This document shows positions 25,557 to 35,941 of a DNA stretch of 64,000 bases, piece by piece. The position numbers and the translations under genes are program-made. Every line of letters begins with the position of its first letter. The stretch's first letter is position 1. This stretch comes from Planctomycetota bacterium (GTDB taxonomy: Bacteria > Planctomycetota > OFTM77): the NCBI GenBank assembly GCA_029260795.1, contig JAJDCO010000094.1, positions 1 to 64,000 on the forward strand. The letters are read 5' to 3'. Below the pieces are notes generated by a model, which searched no databases, was not told the DNA's origin, and saw only the letters and a program-made list of their open reading frames with translations.

Positions 25557-26201
25557 TCAGCCCTCGCGTCGCAGCAAGGCGTAGCGATGCCCGGAGCTCA
25601 GACGGAAGATCGGAATCGAGTGCAGCATCTCGAATCCACGTGCGCGACCGAGCGCTCGGACCTCCGACGTCTTGAGCGTCCACTTCGAGCGCTTGTTGTT
25701 GAACGGCCTGCGGAGCTCACGCAGTAGGTTCTTGAACGAGTACTCGTCGAAGTAGGTCGCGACCACCCAGCGGCGGGCGACGCGAAACAGCTCGTCGAAG
25801 TGCTTGTAGCGGTGCTCGCGATCCGGAATGTGGTGCGAGAGTCGGATCGAGACCACGCACTCGATGCTCTGGTCGGCGAAGGGCAACGATCGCGCATCGG
25901 CACGCACGAAGGAGACGTCGTCGGGCGATTCTCCTTGCTCTCGGTTTTCGCGAAGCATCTCGAGCGACCAATCGCCTTCGACCAGCCTCTGGCTTCGAGC
26001 ACGAAAAAAGTCGCGGAAGCGCCCAAAGCCGCTCGGGATGTCGAGGATCGACTCGACCGAGCCCACGGTGCTGAAGATCCGAGCGAGGATCTTGAACTCG
26101 GTCACGTTCGAGAGCTTGCGATGCAGCTTGTCGTCGTACTCGGCGACGTAGCTCAGAGCGCCTTCGCGGCTGTTGTACTTGTCGAGTAGGTTCTTGTCCA
26201 C
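25557..26201 (-). CDS. Class I SAM-dependent methyltransferase
   Basis: 214 residues; GTG start seven bases after the stop of the upstream kinase-like gene, with GGGGAG upstream. SAM-binding motif ILDIPSGFGRF (residues about 53-63), motif II acidic VEGDWS, and RADARSLPFADQSIECVVS. This is a Methyltransf_11/25-type fold; the methyl acceptor is unknown. It is the last gene of an operon with an LPS-kinase-like protein and a membrane methyltransferase, which suggests envelope glycolipid or quinone-like lipid modification. Confidence 0.85.
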   Translation of the reverse strand: MDKNLLDKYNSREGALSYVAEYDDKLHRKLSNVTEFKILARIFSTVGSVESILDIPSGFGRFRDFFRARSQRLVEGDWSLEMLRENREQGESPDDVSFVRADARSLPFADQSIECVVSIRLSHHIPDREHRYKHFDELFRVARRWVVATYFDEYSFKNLLRELRRPFNNKRSKWTLKTSEVRALGRARGFEMLHSIPIFRLSSGHRYALLRREG

Positions 26202-26208
26202 GGAGGTC

Positions 26209-27102
26209 TCACTCCCCTCGCTGATGCTTCTCTCGCCATCGACCGATCAAGCGCTGAACACCCAGCACCACCTCCTTCGAGGCGCGCCGACTCCAGAGCC
26301 ACTGCCAGCGCCGAAACCGCCGATACAACTGCCGCGCGCAATTGGAATCGCCGCAGTAGCCTAACAAGGTCCGATACACGTCGCCTCGTGAAAACAAGCC
26401 ACGATAACGTCGGGCCCCCACGAGCTCGACCAGGTCACCGAGCGCCCACCACGTCCCCTCACAAGAGCCGCCTGTGACGAAGCCGTAGGGCAGGTCACAC
26501 ACGATGGCGTGATCTTGCCCCCGCACCCAAAGGTAGTTCTTGAGCGACGATCGGTTGTGGACGAGGCCCGCGCGATGGATTCCGGCCAGCGCCACGCCAC
26601 ACCCGCTGAGCAGCTGAGATCGAAAGCGCCGTTCCGTCGTCGACTCCATCAGGAGCTGCTTGACGGGCACGGCCCCCGCAAAGCTCTCGGTCACGACAAA
26701 GCAGTCTGGACGCAGAAGTCCGCGACGTCGCTCACCCCAGGCGGCTGGAATCGTGACGGGAACACCGGAGCGAGCCACCCGGGACAGGTTGTGGAATTCG
26801 CGCTCGGCTCGCGACGACAACCCCAGCGTCCGCCAGCTCGCCAGACCCCGCAAGCGATAGAGCTTCACATACAGCTCACCGCGTGCAAACGGCAACCGTC
26901 CGGTCAGGATTCGGGTGATCGCCTCTTCCTTGACCGAGCGCAGCTCGGGAGGTCGATCCGAGAGGCCCCGCCAGCCCGGGAGCTCGCCCGCTCGATCGGG
27001 AGCGACCTCGACATGCGTCCAGCGCTCCACCGATCGAGATGGCTTGGACGGCGAGCCGGCGTTGTGATCGGTCTTGTCGGTCACCGGCGAGGACACGGTC
27101 AC
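26209..27102 (-). CDS. LPS-kinase-like protein (InaA/WaaP/Kdo-kinase fold), catalytic loop unusual
   Basis: 297 residues. GTG at 27102 is chosen because it overlaps the upstream stop as GTGA; the open frame further upstream is antisense noise. A beta-strand with YVKLYR (the lysine strand), SRAEREFHNLSRVARSGVPV, and a late catalytic region HRAGLVHNRSSLKNYLWV, then IVCDLPYG, match the kinase fold of lipopolysaccharide kinases. In the family the loop normally reads H-x-D-x-x-x-x-N; here it reads HNRSSLKN, so the catalytic aspartate is missing while the metal-binding Asn and a DLPYG motif remain. It may be inactive or use altered chemistry. Confidence 0.65.
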   Translation of the reverse strand: MTVSSPVTDKTDHNAGSPSKPSRSVERWTHVEVAPDRAGELPGWRGLSDRPPELRSVKEEAITRILTGRLPFARGELYVKLYRLRGLASWRTLGLSSRAEREFHNLSRVARSGVPVTIPAAWGERRRGLLRPDCFVVTESFAGAVPVKQLLMESTTERRFRSQLLSGCGVALAGIHRAGLVHNRSSLKNYLWVRGQDHAIVCDLPYGFVTGGSCEGTWWALGDLVELVGARRYRGLFSRGDVYRTLLGYCGDSNCARQLYRRFRRWQWLWSRRASKEVVLGVQRLIGRWREKHQRGE

Positions 27103-27878
27103 GACTCGGCCGTGACCAGGGGCTGCGGGGAGCTCGGCTTGCGCTCGTCGAGGCGTCGACTCTTGCGATGGACGGCCGTGCTCATGCCGACGACGACTCC
27201 CATGAGCGCCACCGCCGTCAGGATCCACTCGATCGGACGGCGATCGGGCAGCGGACCGAGGACGGCGTCGAAGAGCGGTGCCTTGAACGACATGAACGCA
27301 CCGGCGAGCAACGAGCCTCCGACGAAGCCGCGCTCGCGACGAAAGACCTCGGACCACGCGAAGGGCGCCCCTTCGGTCTCGCGGCTGATCGGCGGTCGCG
27401 TCCAACGCGGCCACCAGCGGTGCACCTCGCGGCAATAGCGGTCGTACACTTCACCGAATGCCTGACGCAGGAAGGGCTCCTCGGTGCAGACGACGGCATT
27501 GTAGAGCAGCAGAATGGCGACCGTCAGAAGGGCTGAGTAGACCACGGGTCCACCGATCAGGCCCGCGCCGATCGCCACGGCCGCATTGCTGAGGTAGATC
27601 GGGTTGCGGACAAAGCTGAACGGTCCGGAGACCACGAGGCTCGCCGTCTTCACGCGATGCACACGGGCTCGTTTGCCGAGCTGACGAATCGAGAGCAGTC
27701 GACCGAGGATGCCGCCGACCAGGATTGCCCAGCCGACCCAGGGCCCGGCCGCCCACTCCCCGAAGGGAGACAAGAAGACGATCGGCGCCACCAGGGTCGC
27801 CACCGCGACGCTCCGATAACGAAACAGCCACGGAGGACGAGCCTGCGGGTCTACGGATGTCGGGGCTTTCTCGCTCAA
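27099..27878 (-). CDS. Isoprenylcysteine carboxyl methyltransferase-like membrane protein
   Basis: 259 residues from the TTG at 27878, which has GGGAGGGG upstream and begins before the first membrane segment; the frame is open to 28214. Four or five membrane segments. The ICMT/PEMT signature is present: GPFSFVRNPIYLSN (residues about 80-95), then EEPFLRQAFGEVYDRYCREVHRWWPR near the middle. These enzymes methylate lipids or lipid-linked groups in the membrane with SAM. First gene of the three-gene minus-strand operon (coupled by GTGA to the kinase-like gene). The start codon is uncertain. Confidence 0.75.
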   Translation of the reverse strand: MSEKAPTSVDPQARPPWLFRYRSVAVATLVAPIVFLSPFGEWAAGPWVGWAILVGGILGRLLSIRQLGKRARVHRVKTASLVVSGPFSFVRNPIYLSNAAVAIGAGLIGGPVVYSALLTVAILLLYNAVVCTEEPFLRQAFGEVYDRYCREVHRWWPRWTRPPISRETEGAPFAWSEVFRRERGFVGGSLLAGAFMSFKAPLFDAVLGPLPDRRPIEWILTAVALMGVVVGMSTAVHRKSRRLDERKPSSPQPLVTAES

Positions 27879-28370
27879 GACGCTGATCCCCTCCCAACTG
27901 AGGACGAAGTCGTCCGAGATGACCGGGATTCTATGCTCCAACGGCCGATGGCCGTCGAGCGCTCCCACCGCCGCGCGCCATCCTAACCATGGTCCCGCCA
28001 AACGAGCAAGTCGCGACTCGCCGATCCTCGCAGGCCCGACTTCACTCGCGTTGCCAAACGGTGGGTGGTTCGGTCCGTCCGAGTCGAGTCCGGGCTTCTC
28101 AGTTCGGCAGCTCTCCCTGAGACCGCAAGCTCTTCGCTCAGCAGGAGCCCTCGTGGCGAGTACGTCGGATCGAGCGGCGCGACCTGTCGGACTCCGTTCG
28201 CGTCTCTGATTCACGTCCGAGCCGCTGACGGCATTCGTCGCGCGAAACCGATTGCGAAGATGGGCGCCCCGGGGCTGCTCGGCCCCGAGCTGACTCCTCT
28301 GAGTCCGCGGTGCCGACCCAAGTCCGCCTTCCGATGTCCCGCTCCTCGAAGGCCCGACAGAGACCCGGGC
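27879..28370. other. 492-bp intergenic region containing a dispersed repeat
   Basis: No credible gene. It holds CGGACTCCGTTCGCGTCTCTG (28188-28208) and CGAGCCGCTGACGGCATTCG onward (28218-28254), both of which recur at 33607-33627 and 33418-33455. A GGGGC/GCCCC hairpin lies near 28270-28286. Confidence 0.6.
28188..28254 (+). repeat. Dispersed intergenic repeat, copy A
   Basis: Two sub-blocks match the 33.4-33.6-kb intergenic region: CGGACTCCGTTCGCGTCTCT and GAGCCGCTGACGGCATTCGT with the CGCGCGAAAC that follows. In copy B the blocks occur in the opposite order on the same strand, about 150 bp apart. The elements are non-coding and of unknown function. Confidence 0.7.
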
Positions 28371-29210
28371 TCAGTGGTCTTCGGGTGGTCCGGCGTCTCG
28401 GGATCGGCCGACAAGCTGTTGCACCCGGGGCGTCAGGCCGAGACGAGCATAGAGCAGTCCGAGTGCGTCGGCGATCGCTGGCTGATCGACCTGGCGATTG
28501 AGGATCTCGAAGTGATCGATCGCCGATCGATACATGCCCTCGCCGTAATAGAAGCAGCCCAGCACGAAGTGCTTCATGGGCGGGCTGCTGTCGAAGAGAT
28601 CGTTCAGCTTGTCGGAGGTCGCCAGAATGTGCTCACGGCGTTTCTCGTCGACGACTTGAAACACTCCGCGCCTCTGGAGCGCGCCCCGCTCCAAGGTCCA
28701 GGCGTAGGTCCGCCCCGGCTCCAATGGCGGGGCGTCCGCCGGGAACTCGGCTCGCAGTCCAGAGACCTTTCGCGACCACAAAGCTTCACCGTCGCAGGTC
28801 AGGGTCAGATCGAAGCTGCGCTCCCGCTGCTCCGTCACCCATCGAAACTCGGGCCGGCTCTCGAGGATGCGGCGCTGGGGTTGGACGAGATAGAGCGGAC
28901 GGAGCGCCTCGATCGGAAGCATCCGACCTAGGTTGCGGATGAGCTCAGAGTCCGTGAGAAAGGTCAAATCCGTCGCCGGCATCCGCAACTGGATCGCTTC
29001 ATCCGCCAATCGGGCGGCCGTCTCGACGTCTCCTTCGAGCAGCGCCTTCTCGCCCGGGTGCACGATGCGCTCGTTGTCCGAAAGGACGAACAAGAGTCCC
29101 AGTAGGAGAATCGCCGCTGCCAACAAGAACCCTGCCGCCAAGCACACCAGCAGGGAAGCCGAGCCCAGCTCGGTTCGGGCTGTGTTTCGATTTGGCGAGG
29201 GGTGGGGCAC
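28371..29210 (-). CDS. Single-pass membrane protein with TPR-like C-terminus, unknown function
   Basis: 279 residues from the GTG at 29210 (GGAG about 12 bases upstream); the frame is open to 29321. One membrane segment (residues about 18-44, LLVCLAAGFLLAAAILLLG), then a helical EKALLEGDVETAARLADEAI stretch, a beta segment of the form RPEFRW...SFDLTLTCDGEALWSRKVSGL ending YAWTLERG, as in fibronectin-like planctomycete proteins, and a C-terminal TPR-like part (FVLGCFYYGEGMYRSAIDHFE). Not recognised beyond this. Divergent from the NfeD operon. Confidence 0.65.
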   Translation of the reverse strand: MPHPSPNRNTARTELGSASLLVCLAAGFLLAAAILLLGLLFVLSDNERIVHPGEKALLEGDVETAARLADEAIQLRMPATDLTFLTDSELIRNLGRMLPIEALRPLYLVQPQRRILESRPEFRWVTEQRERSFDLTLTCDGEALWSRKVSGLRAEFPADAPPLEPGRTYAWTLERGALQRRGVFQVVDEKRREHILATSDKLNDLFDSSPPMKHFVLGCFYYGEGMYRSAIDHFEILNRQVDQPAIADALGLLYARLGLTPRVQQLVGRSRDAGPPEDH

Positions 29211-29548
29211 GGGCGAATCGATCTCCGTTGGGCCGGCCGACCGGCGAGAGCCGTTCGGCGTTCGATCGTCAGTTCGGCAAAGGCTCCATAACCCACGCGA
29301 ACCGGGGAATCTATACCACACGAACCGCGTCGGGACAAGCTGACCGGGCCCAGTACCTCCGTGCCAAGACGGTCAAGCGGTTTCTCTTGCGAGAGGCCGC
29401 ACCGGCGGCGTGCGCGCATGATCCACGTGCCTCTCGAGGTCGCTCCGATACGACCCCTCGAGAGGAAAGGTCGTGCGGGCGAGAGCTGATTCGAGCATCG
29501 GGCCGGGAACGCGCGAGACGCTCGGGTGTTCCGAATCGGCAAGTGCGC

Positions 29549-29554
29549 TACAAT
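29549..29554 (+). promoter_or_regulatory. Candidate -10 box upstream of nfeD1b
   Basis: TACAAT lies 41 bases before the ATG at 29596. No good -35 box sits at the right distance (TTCCGA is only 14 bp upstream). A similar TACAAT is found upstream of the PilZ gene. Confidence 0.3.
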
Positions 29555-29595
29555 GAGCGCTCACCGTGGTTGCAACCGTTCGGGAAGCTCGCCTC

Positions 29596-31164
29596 ATGAC
29601 TGCCTCCTCCATTTCGCCGGGTCCCTCCCCTACGGCTTCTCGCCGGCCGGGTCGACTGCTGGGCGCCCTGCTCTGCCTCGTGACGATCACGGCCTCCTGG
29701 GCCTCCGCTCAAGAGCCCGACCGTAATCCGGTCCCTGAAGAGCGTAAGGGCAAGCAGATCTTCTCGGTTCCGATCGAAGGTCCCCTCAATCCGACGATGG
29801 TCGACACCTTCCGTCGGATTCGCGCGGAGGCCTTGGCGGCGGACGCCGATTTCTTGGTCTTCGAGATCGATACACCGGGCGGCGATGCCAACCTGATGAT
29901 GGACTTCGCCGATCAGATCCGCGGCACGAAGGACATCCAGACCATCGCCTGGGTGATCGGCAACGCCTGGTCGGCCGGAGCACTGCTCGCCCTCGCCTGC
30001 GACAAGATCTACATGCGACCCACCGCGACGATCGGCTCGGCGACGCCGGTCGTGCCCGGCGTGACGATGGACGACGTCACGCGCGAGAAGACGAACTCGG
30101 CCTTTCGCAACAAGTTCATCGCTTACGCCCAAACGAGCGGTCGTCCCGAAGCGCTGGCGGAAGCGATGGTCGAGAGCAAGACCGAGGTCCGCGAGGTCCT
30201 CATTCAAGGGCAGAGCCAATTCCTCAAGCCGGACGACATCGCGATGCGGCGGCTCGACGATCGGACCGGACAGATCCGAGAGGTCACCGTCATCGTTCGT
30301 GAAGGTGACCTGCTGAATCTCACTGCCCGCGATGCGGTCCGCTATCGCATGGCGGATGGCGTCGCCGACACGCGCCAAGAGCTCCAGGAGAAGTGGCTCA
30401 TGGCCACCGACGCCGACTGGGTCGTCGGCCAAGAGACCTGGAGCGAAGGCGTCGCGTCATTCCTGAACGCCTTCAAGATCCTGCTGATCTTGGCGGGGTG
30501 CGTGCTGCTCTACGTGGAGTTCAAGGTCCCGGGATTCGGTCTGCCCGGCATCGGCGCCATCGTGTGCTTCGGTCTGCTGCTCTCGGCGAACTACATCTCG
30601 GGCCTGGCGTCGGTGGGCGAGATCTTGCTGGTGGTGCTGGGCCTGGCCTTGATCGCGGTCGAGATCTTCGTCTTGCCGGGCTTCGGCATCGCGGGACTGA
30701 GCGGGATCGTGCTGCTGATCTTGGGACTGATCCTGTCATTACAGTCCTTCGCCCTGCCGAGCACGCCCTTCGAAGAGCGAATCCTGTTCGACAACCTCGT
30801 GAGCGTCGTCGCTAGCTTCGCGCTCTTCTTGGTGGTCGCGCCCTTCGTCTCACGGTTCTTGCCCAAGCTCCCCCTGTTCCGTGGCATCATGTTGCAAGCG
30901 CCGGCGACGGCGAACGCGCACGGCGGCGGCGCTCCCTTGACCGCTCCCTCGGAATCCGGAACGGCCCTCACCGTCGGCTCGACGGGCGACGCGGTGACCG
31001 ACCTCCATCCTTCGGGTAAGGTGCGGGTCGCCGAGCGGGTGTACGACGTGATTGCCCAGGGACAGTTCGTCGAGCGCGGCGAATCCGTGCGCGTGGTACA
31101 AGTTCGCGGCAATCGAATCCTGGTGCGAGCGACGAGAGGCTCGACCGCTCCCGATCGCGCTTGA
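29596..31164 (+). CDS. NfeD1b-type membrane-bound ClpP-class serine protease
   Basis: 522 residues; the start at 29596 is chosen for its signal sequence (ends ASWASAQ). Residues about 50-280 are a ClpP/SppA-like protease: IDTPGG(DAN), NAWSAGALLALACDKIYM with nucleophile Ser126, and Lys165 at the spacing of the catalytic lysine of the archaeal homologue PH1510. Then four membrane segments (residues about 295-430) and a C-terminal OB-fold NfeD domain (residues about 455-520, VGSTGDAVTDLHPSGKVRV). These proteases cut stomatin/flotillin-like partners. It is the first gene of an operon with a second NfeD protein and FloA, the expected partner set. Confidence 0.93.
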   Translation: MTASSISPGPSPTASRRPGRLLGALLCLVTITASWASAQEPDRNPVPEERKGKQIFSVPIEGPLNPTMVDTFRRIRAEALAADADFLVFEIDTPGGDANLMMDFADQIRGTKDIQTIAWVIGNAWSAGALLALACDKIYMRPTATIGSATPVVPGVTMDDVTREKTNSAFRNKFIAYAQTSGRPEALAEAMVESKTEVREVLIQGQSQFLKPDDIAMRRLDDRTGQIREVTVIVREGDLLNLTARDAVRYRMADGVADTRQELQEKWLMATDADWVVGQETWSEGVASFLNAFKILLILAGCVLLYVEFKVPGFGLPGIGAIVCFGLLLSANYISGLASVGEILLVVLGLALIAVEIFVLPGFGIAGLSGIVLLILGLILSLQSFALPSTPFEERILFDNLVSVVASFALFLVVAPFVSRFLPKLPLFRGIMLQAPATANAHGGGAPLTAPSESGTALTVGSTGDAVTDLHPSGKVRVAERVYDVIAQGQFVERGESVRVVQVRGNRILVRATRGSTAPDRA

Positions 31165-31177
31165 GGAGATCCGGTAG

Positions 31178-31690
31178 GTGCCCGCTTGGCTTCCCATTCT
31201 GCTCTTCCTCGCCGGCCTCGCGCTGGTGGCGGCCGAAGTCTTCTTTCCGTCGTTCGGCCTTCTGACGATCTTGGCCGCCAGCTGCCTGGTGGGCGGGATC
31301 TACCTCGCGTTCGAGGTCTCGGCGACGTACGGCACGATCTCGGTGATATCGATAGTGATGCTGGCTCCCATGGCCTGGTACTGGGCGATGAAGTGGCTTC
31401 CCCGAACTTCCTTCGGGAACCGCATGTTGGCGAGCGGTCCGTCGTTCGTCGATGCCGAGTCTCGTCGCGGGACCTCGGCGGCGCTGGCTCGCTTCGAGGG
31501 ACAAACGGGACGCGCCTTGTCGATGCTGCGCCCTTCGGGAACGGCCGAGATCCTCGACGAGCGGTTGGACGTGATTACACGGGGGGAGATCATCGAAGCC
31601 GGCGAGCCGATCGCGGTGGTCGAGGTGTCCGGCAATCGCGTGATCGTCGCGAGCGCGGCCGCGCCCCGAGTCGACGAGTACTCCGACTGA
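31178..31690 (+). CDS. NfeD-like membrane protein with C-terminal OB fold
   Basis: 170 residues; GTG start with GAGGAG upstream, 13 bases after the protease stop. Two or three N-terminal membrane segments (residues 4-70), then a soluble OB-fold NfeD domain (GQTGRALSMLRPSGTAEILDE through VVEVSGNRVIV). It lacks the protease part, like NfeD2/YqeZ-type partners. Sits between the protease and FloA, so it likely belongs to a membrane-microdomain complex. Confidence 0.88.
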   Translation: MPAWLPILLFLAGLALVAAEVFFPSFGLLTILAASCLVGGIYLAFEVSATYGTISVISIVMLAPMAWYWAMKWLPRTSFGNRMLASGPSFVDAESRRGTSAALARFEGQTGRALSMLRPSGTAEILDERLDVITRGEIIEAGEPIAVVEVSGNRVIVASAAAPRVDEYSD

Positions 31691-31726
31691 AACAAGAGCC
31701 TCAAGACTTCCTAGGAGGAAAACTTC

Positions 31727-32755
31727 ATGCGCTCGCACTTCGTGGCGCAGACCAGCGGAATGCAATGGGTCCTGATCATCGGCGCGCTACTCTTGCTGCT
31801 GCTGATCTTCTCCCTGGTCTTCAAGTACATCAATCTCTGGTTTCGTGCTTACCTGACCAAGGCGGACATCGGCTTCATGCATATCATCGGCATGAGCCTG
31901 CGTAAGGTGAATCCGGCCACGATCGTCGATGCCAAGATCGCCGCCGTTCAGGCCGGCCTCAAGCTGGACACCCATGACCTCGAAGCCCACTTCCTCGCCG
32001 GGGGCAATCCGACCAAGGTTGTGCGCGCCCTCATCGCCTCCGACCGTGCCGATCTCGAGCTGACCTTCAAGACCGCGACCGGCATCGACCTCGCCGGCCG
32101 CGACGTCCTCGAGGCCGTTCAGACCTGCGTCCTGCCCAAGGTCATCGATTGCCCCGATGCGACCGCCACTGGCCGAACCGAGGTGGCGGCGGTCGCCAAG
32201 GACGGCATCCAGGTCATGGCCCGCGCTCGGGTCACGGTGCGCACCAACTTGCCTCGCCTCGTCGGTGGCGCCACCGAGGAGACCATCATCGCGCGCGTCG
32301 GTGAAGGGATCGTCACCAGCATCGGCTCGGCGCTCTCCCACAAGGAGGTGCTCGAGAACCCTGACATGATCTCCAAGCAAGTGCTCCAAAAGGGCCTCGA
32401 TGCCGGGACGGCATTCGAGATCCTCTCGATCGACATCGCCGACGTCGACATCGGCGAGAACATCGGCGCCAAGCTGCAGGCCGATCAAGCCGAGGCCGAC
32501 AAGCGCGTTGCCCAGGCCAAGGCTGAGGAGCGCCGCGCCATGGCCGTCGCGCGCGAGCAAGAGATGGCCGCGGCCGTCACCGAGAACCGCGCCAAAGTCG
32601 TGCTCGCCGAGGCCGAGGTCCCCAAGGCCCTCGCCGATGCGTTCCGATCCGGCAACCTCGGCGTCATGGATTACTACAAGATGAAGAACGTCATGGCCGA
32701 CACCGCCATGCGTGAGAGCATCTCCGAGGACCAGGACTCCGGCAACGAAAACTAA
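31727..32755 (+). CDS. floA: Flotillin-like protein FloA
   Basis: 342 residues, the usual FloA length (about 330). Strong Shine-Dalgarno (AGGAGGAAA). One N-terminal membrane hairpin (residues about 12-33), followed by the FloA body (FRAYLTKADIGFMHIIGMSLRKVNP, GLKLDTHDLEAHFLAGGN, VARAR VTVRTNLPRLVGGATEETI) and an Ala/Glu-rich coiled coil (QAEADKRVAQAKAEERRAMA). Flotillins scaffold membrane microdomains. Gene order NfeD-FloA matches yqeZ-yqfA of Bacillus. About 37 bp after the NfeD gene, clearly one operon. Confidence 0.96.
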   Translation: MRSHFVAQTSGMQWVLIIGALLLLLLIFSLVFKYINLWFRAYLTKADIGFMHIIGMSLRKVNPATIVDAKIAAVQAGLKLDTHDLEAHFLAGGNPTKVVRALIASDRADLELTFKTATGIDLAGRDVLEAVQTCVLPKVIDCPDATATGRTEVAAVAKDGIQVMARARVTVRTNLPRLVGGATEETIIARVGEGIVTSIGSALSHKEVLENPDMISKQVLQKGLDAGTAFEILSIDIADVDIGENIGAKLQADQAEADKRVAQAKAEERRAMAVAREQEMAAAVTENRAKVVLAEAEVPKALADAFRSGNLGVMDYYKMKNVMADTAMRESISEDQDSGNEN

Positions 32756-32779
32756 GTAAGAACGCGGCGGAGGCCGACC

Positions 32780-33364
32780 TTGCCCGACATCGACATTGGT
32801 GACTTTTTCTACTTGGTCGTCCTGATCGGCGGCCTCATCGCCACCGTGTTTCAGCAGGAGCGATCCAAGAAGAAAGCGCAGGAGCGGCGACGCGCCGCTC
32901 CCCCATCGCGGCCGGCCCCGCCCTCTCCCTTCGACGAGCCGGCCCTCGATCGCCGCTTCGAGGGCGCGGCATCCCCGCGCCCTCGCCCCCAGCCCATCGT
33001 CGCGCCCAAACCCAAGCCGGCGACCTCGAAGCCGAAGCCGCCGCCGAAGCCACGCGCCCCGCAGCCCGAGGCGAGCCGGCTTCGGCGGGCCGGGGAGACC
33101 TTCGCCGAACATCTCGAGCGCGGCGACCGGACACGACAACGAGGCGAGGATGCACGCGACGAGCGCTTCCTGATCACGTCGTTCAAGGCGGCAGCCCCGA
33201 GCCTCGCGCCCGACCACACTCTTCGAAAAGGCAAACGCACCCGCCACAAGCGGGCCCTGCGGAAGCTCCTCACCGATCGCAACGAGCTCCGTGACCTCAT
33301 CCTCCTGGCCGAGATCCTCGCCCCCCCCGCCTCCGAGCGCGTGAACATTCTCGGCAAGCGGTGA
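32780..33364 (+). CDS. Small membrane-anchored protein downstream of floA, unknown function
   Basis: 194 residues; TTG start at 32780 with GGCGGAGG upstream, 24 bases after floA. One N-terminal membrane segment (residues about 8-25), a basic Pro/Arg/Lys-rich middle (residues 30-110) and a conserved-looking C-terminus (LRKLLTDRNELRDLILLAEILAPPASER). The ending resembles small proteins seen beside floA in planctomycetes. Function not known; context suggests a FloA accessory. Confidence 0.7.
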   Translation: MPDIDIGDFFYLVVLIGGLIATVFQQERSKKKAQERRRAAPPSRPAPPSPFDEPALDRRFEGAASPRPRPQPIVAPKPKPATSKPKPPPKPRAPQPEASRLRRAGETFAEHLERGDRTRQRGEDARDERFLITSFKAAAPSLAPDHTLRKGKRTRHKRALRKLLTDRNELRDLILLAEILAPPASERVNILGKR

Positions 33365-33669
33365 TCGACGGCGAGGGTGGCGCGTAGAGGTGCATCGCGC
33401 GCCGACCACGTCACGCCTCGAGCCGCCGACGGCATTCGTCGCGCCAAACTGATTCCAGACAAGATCGCCGTCAGGCTTCGTGGCGTCCGGCCGCTCTCGT
33501 CGAGTCCGCAGTGAAGACTTCACCCCATTGCGTCGAGCCTCATCGCGCCGGGCCGCCTCCATCGAGTCCCCGGTGAAGGGAATCGCAAGCCGCGCCACCG
33601 AAGTGCCGGACTCCGTTCTCGTCTCTGTATCACTCGTGATCGCGCGCCGACCGCGTCACGCGCAGCTTC
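33365..33669. other. 305-bp intergenic region with direct repeats
   Basis: No gene seen. A 23-bp near-perfect direct repeat, ATCGCGCGCCGACCRCGTCA plus CGC, occurs at about 33394-33416 and 33639-33661. The two blocks shared with 28188-28254 lie between them, at 33418-33455 and 33607-33627. It separates two convergent operons (NfeD/FloA and the sigma54 activator). Confidence 0.7.
33394..33661 (+). repeat. Dispersed intergenic repeat, copy B, bounded by 23-bp direct repeats
   Basis: Starts and ends with ATCGCGCGCCGACC(A/G)CGTCA. Contains GAGCCGCCGACGGCATTCGT and CGGACTCCGTTCTCGTCTCT, relatives of copy A at 28188-28254. Internal TCGAGTCCRCRGTGAAG also occurs twice. No terminal inverted repeats or transposase. 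Confidence 0.65.
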
Positions 33670-35508
<1,839 letters not shown>

Positions 35509-35588
35509 GGCGACTCCGCTTTCTTCGAGACGCGCTAAGGTTCTTCGACGTATTCGACGGATACAGGGAGAGGCCTGACTCCGAGCCA

Positions 35589-35594
35589 CTACAA
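35589..35594 (+). promoter_or_regulatory. Candidate -10 box of the PilZ gene
   Basis: TACAAT 23 bases upstream of the ATG at 35618, inside the 109-bp divergent gap shared with the sigma54 activator. No clear -35 and no sigma54 (GG-N10-GC) promoter recognised. Confidence 0.3.
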
Positions 35595-35617
35595 TTCGAG
35601 AACCTGAAGAAACCACG

Positions 35618-35941
35618 ATGGCGACTCAATCTCCACGCTCTGCCTCGGAATCGAAGACGCCGGCTCCCACCGAGAAGCGGGACCGCGACCGCGTTCGCGC
35701 CACGGGCCGCGTTGCGGCTCGCCTGACCGACGGGCTGCACGAAGGCCCATCGATCGACCTCAGCCGTCAAGGCCTCTCGTTCTTGACCAACGAGCCACCG
35801 CAGATCGAGCTCACGGTCGACATCCGCGGTGAGCGCCATCGCTTGAAGGGGCGGCTCGTGCGCCTCGACTCGGTCGGTGACGACCTCGTCGAGTGGGGCA
35901 TCCACCTCGACGAGCCCTTGCCCGGTTTCGACGGGTTCTGA
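35618..35941 (+). CDS. PilZ-domain (c-di-GMP binding) protein
   Basis: 107 residues, single PilZ domain. The c-di-GMP switch is intact: an RxxxR-type basic run (KRDRDRVRATGR, residues about 20-31) and the D-x-S-x-x-G motif (IDLSRQG, residues about 46-52). Such adaptors change partners when c-di-GMP binds; targets are usually motility, polysaccharide or pilus machines. It is divergent from a FHA-sigma54 activator and about 14 kb from a pilus-like operon; no direct partner is adjacent. Confidence 0.85.
   Translation: MATQSPRSASESKTPAPTEKRDRDRVRATGRVAARLTDGLHEGPSIDLSRQGLSFLTNEPPQIELTVDIRGERHRLKGRLVRLDSVGDDLVEWGIHLDEPLPGFDGF

Noticed and set aside
27103..27435. N-terminal extension of the kinase-like gene to 27435
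   Set aside because: It would overlap over 300 bp of the upstream membrane methyltransferase in another frame; the GTGA overlap start is better.
31787..33598. 603-residue minus-strand frame
   Set aside because: Antisense to floA and the following gene; no domain.
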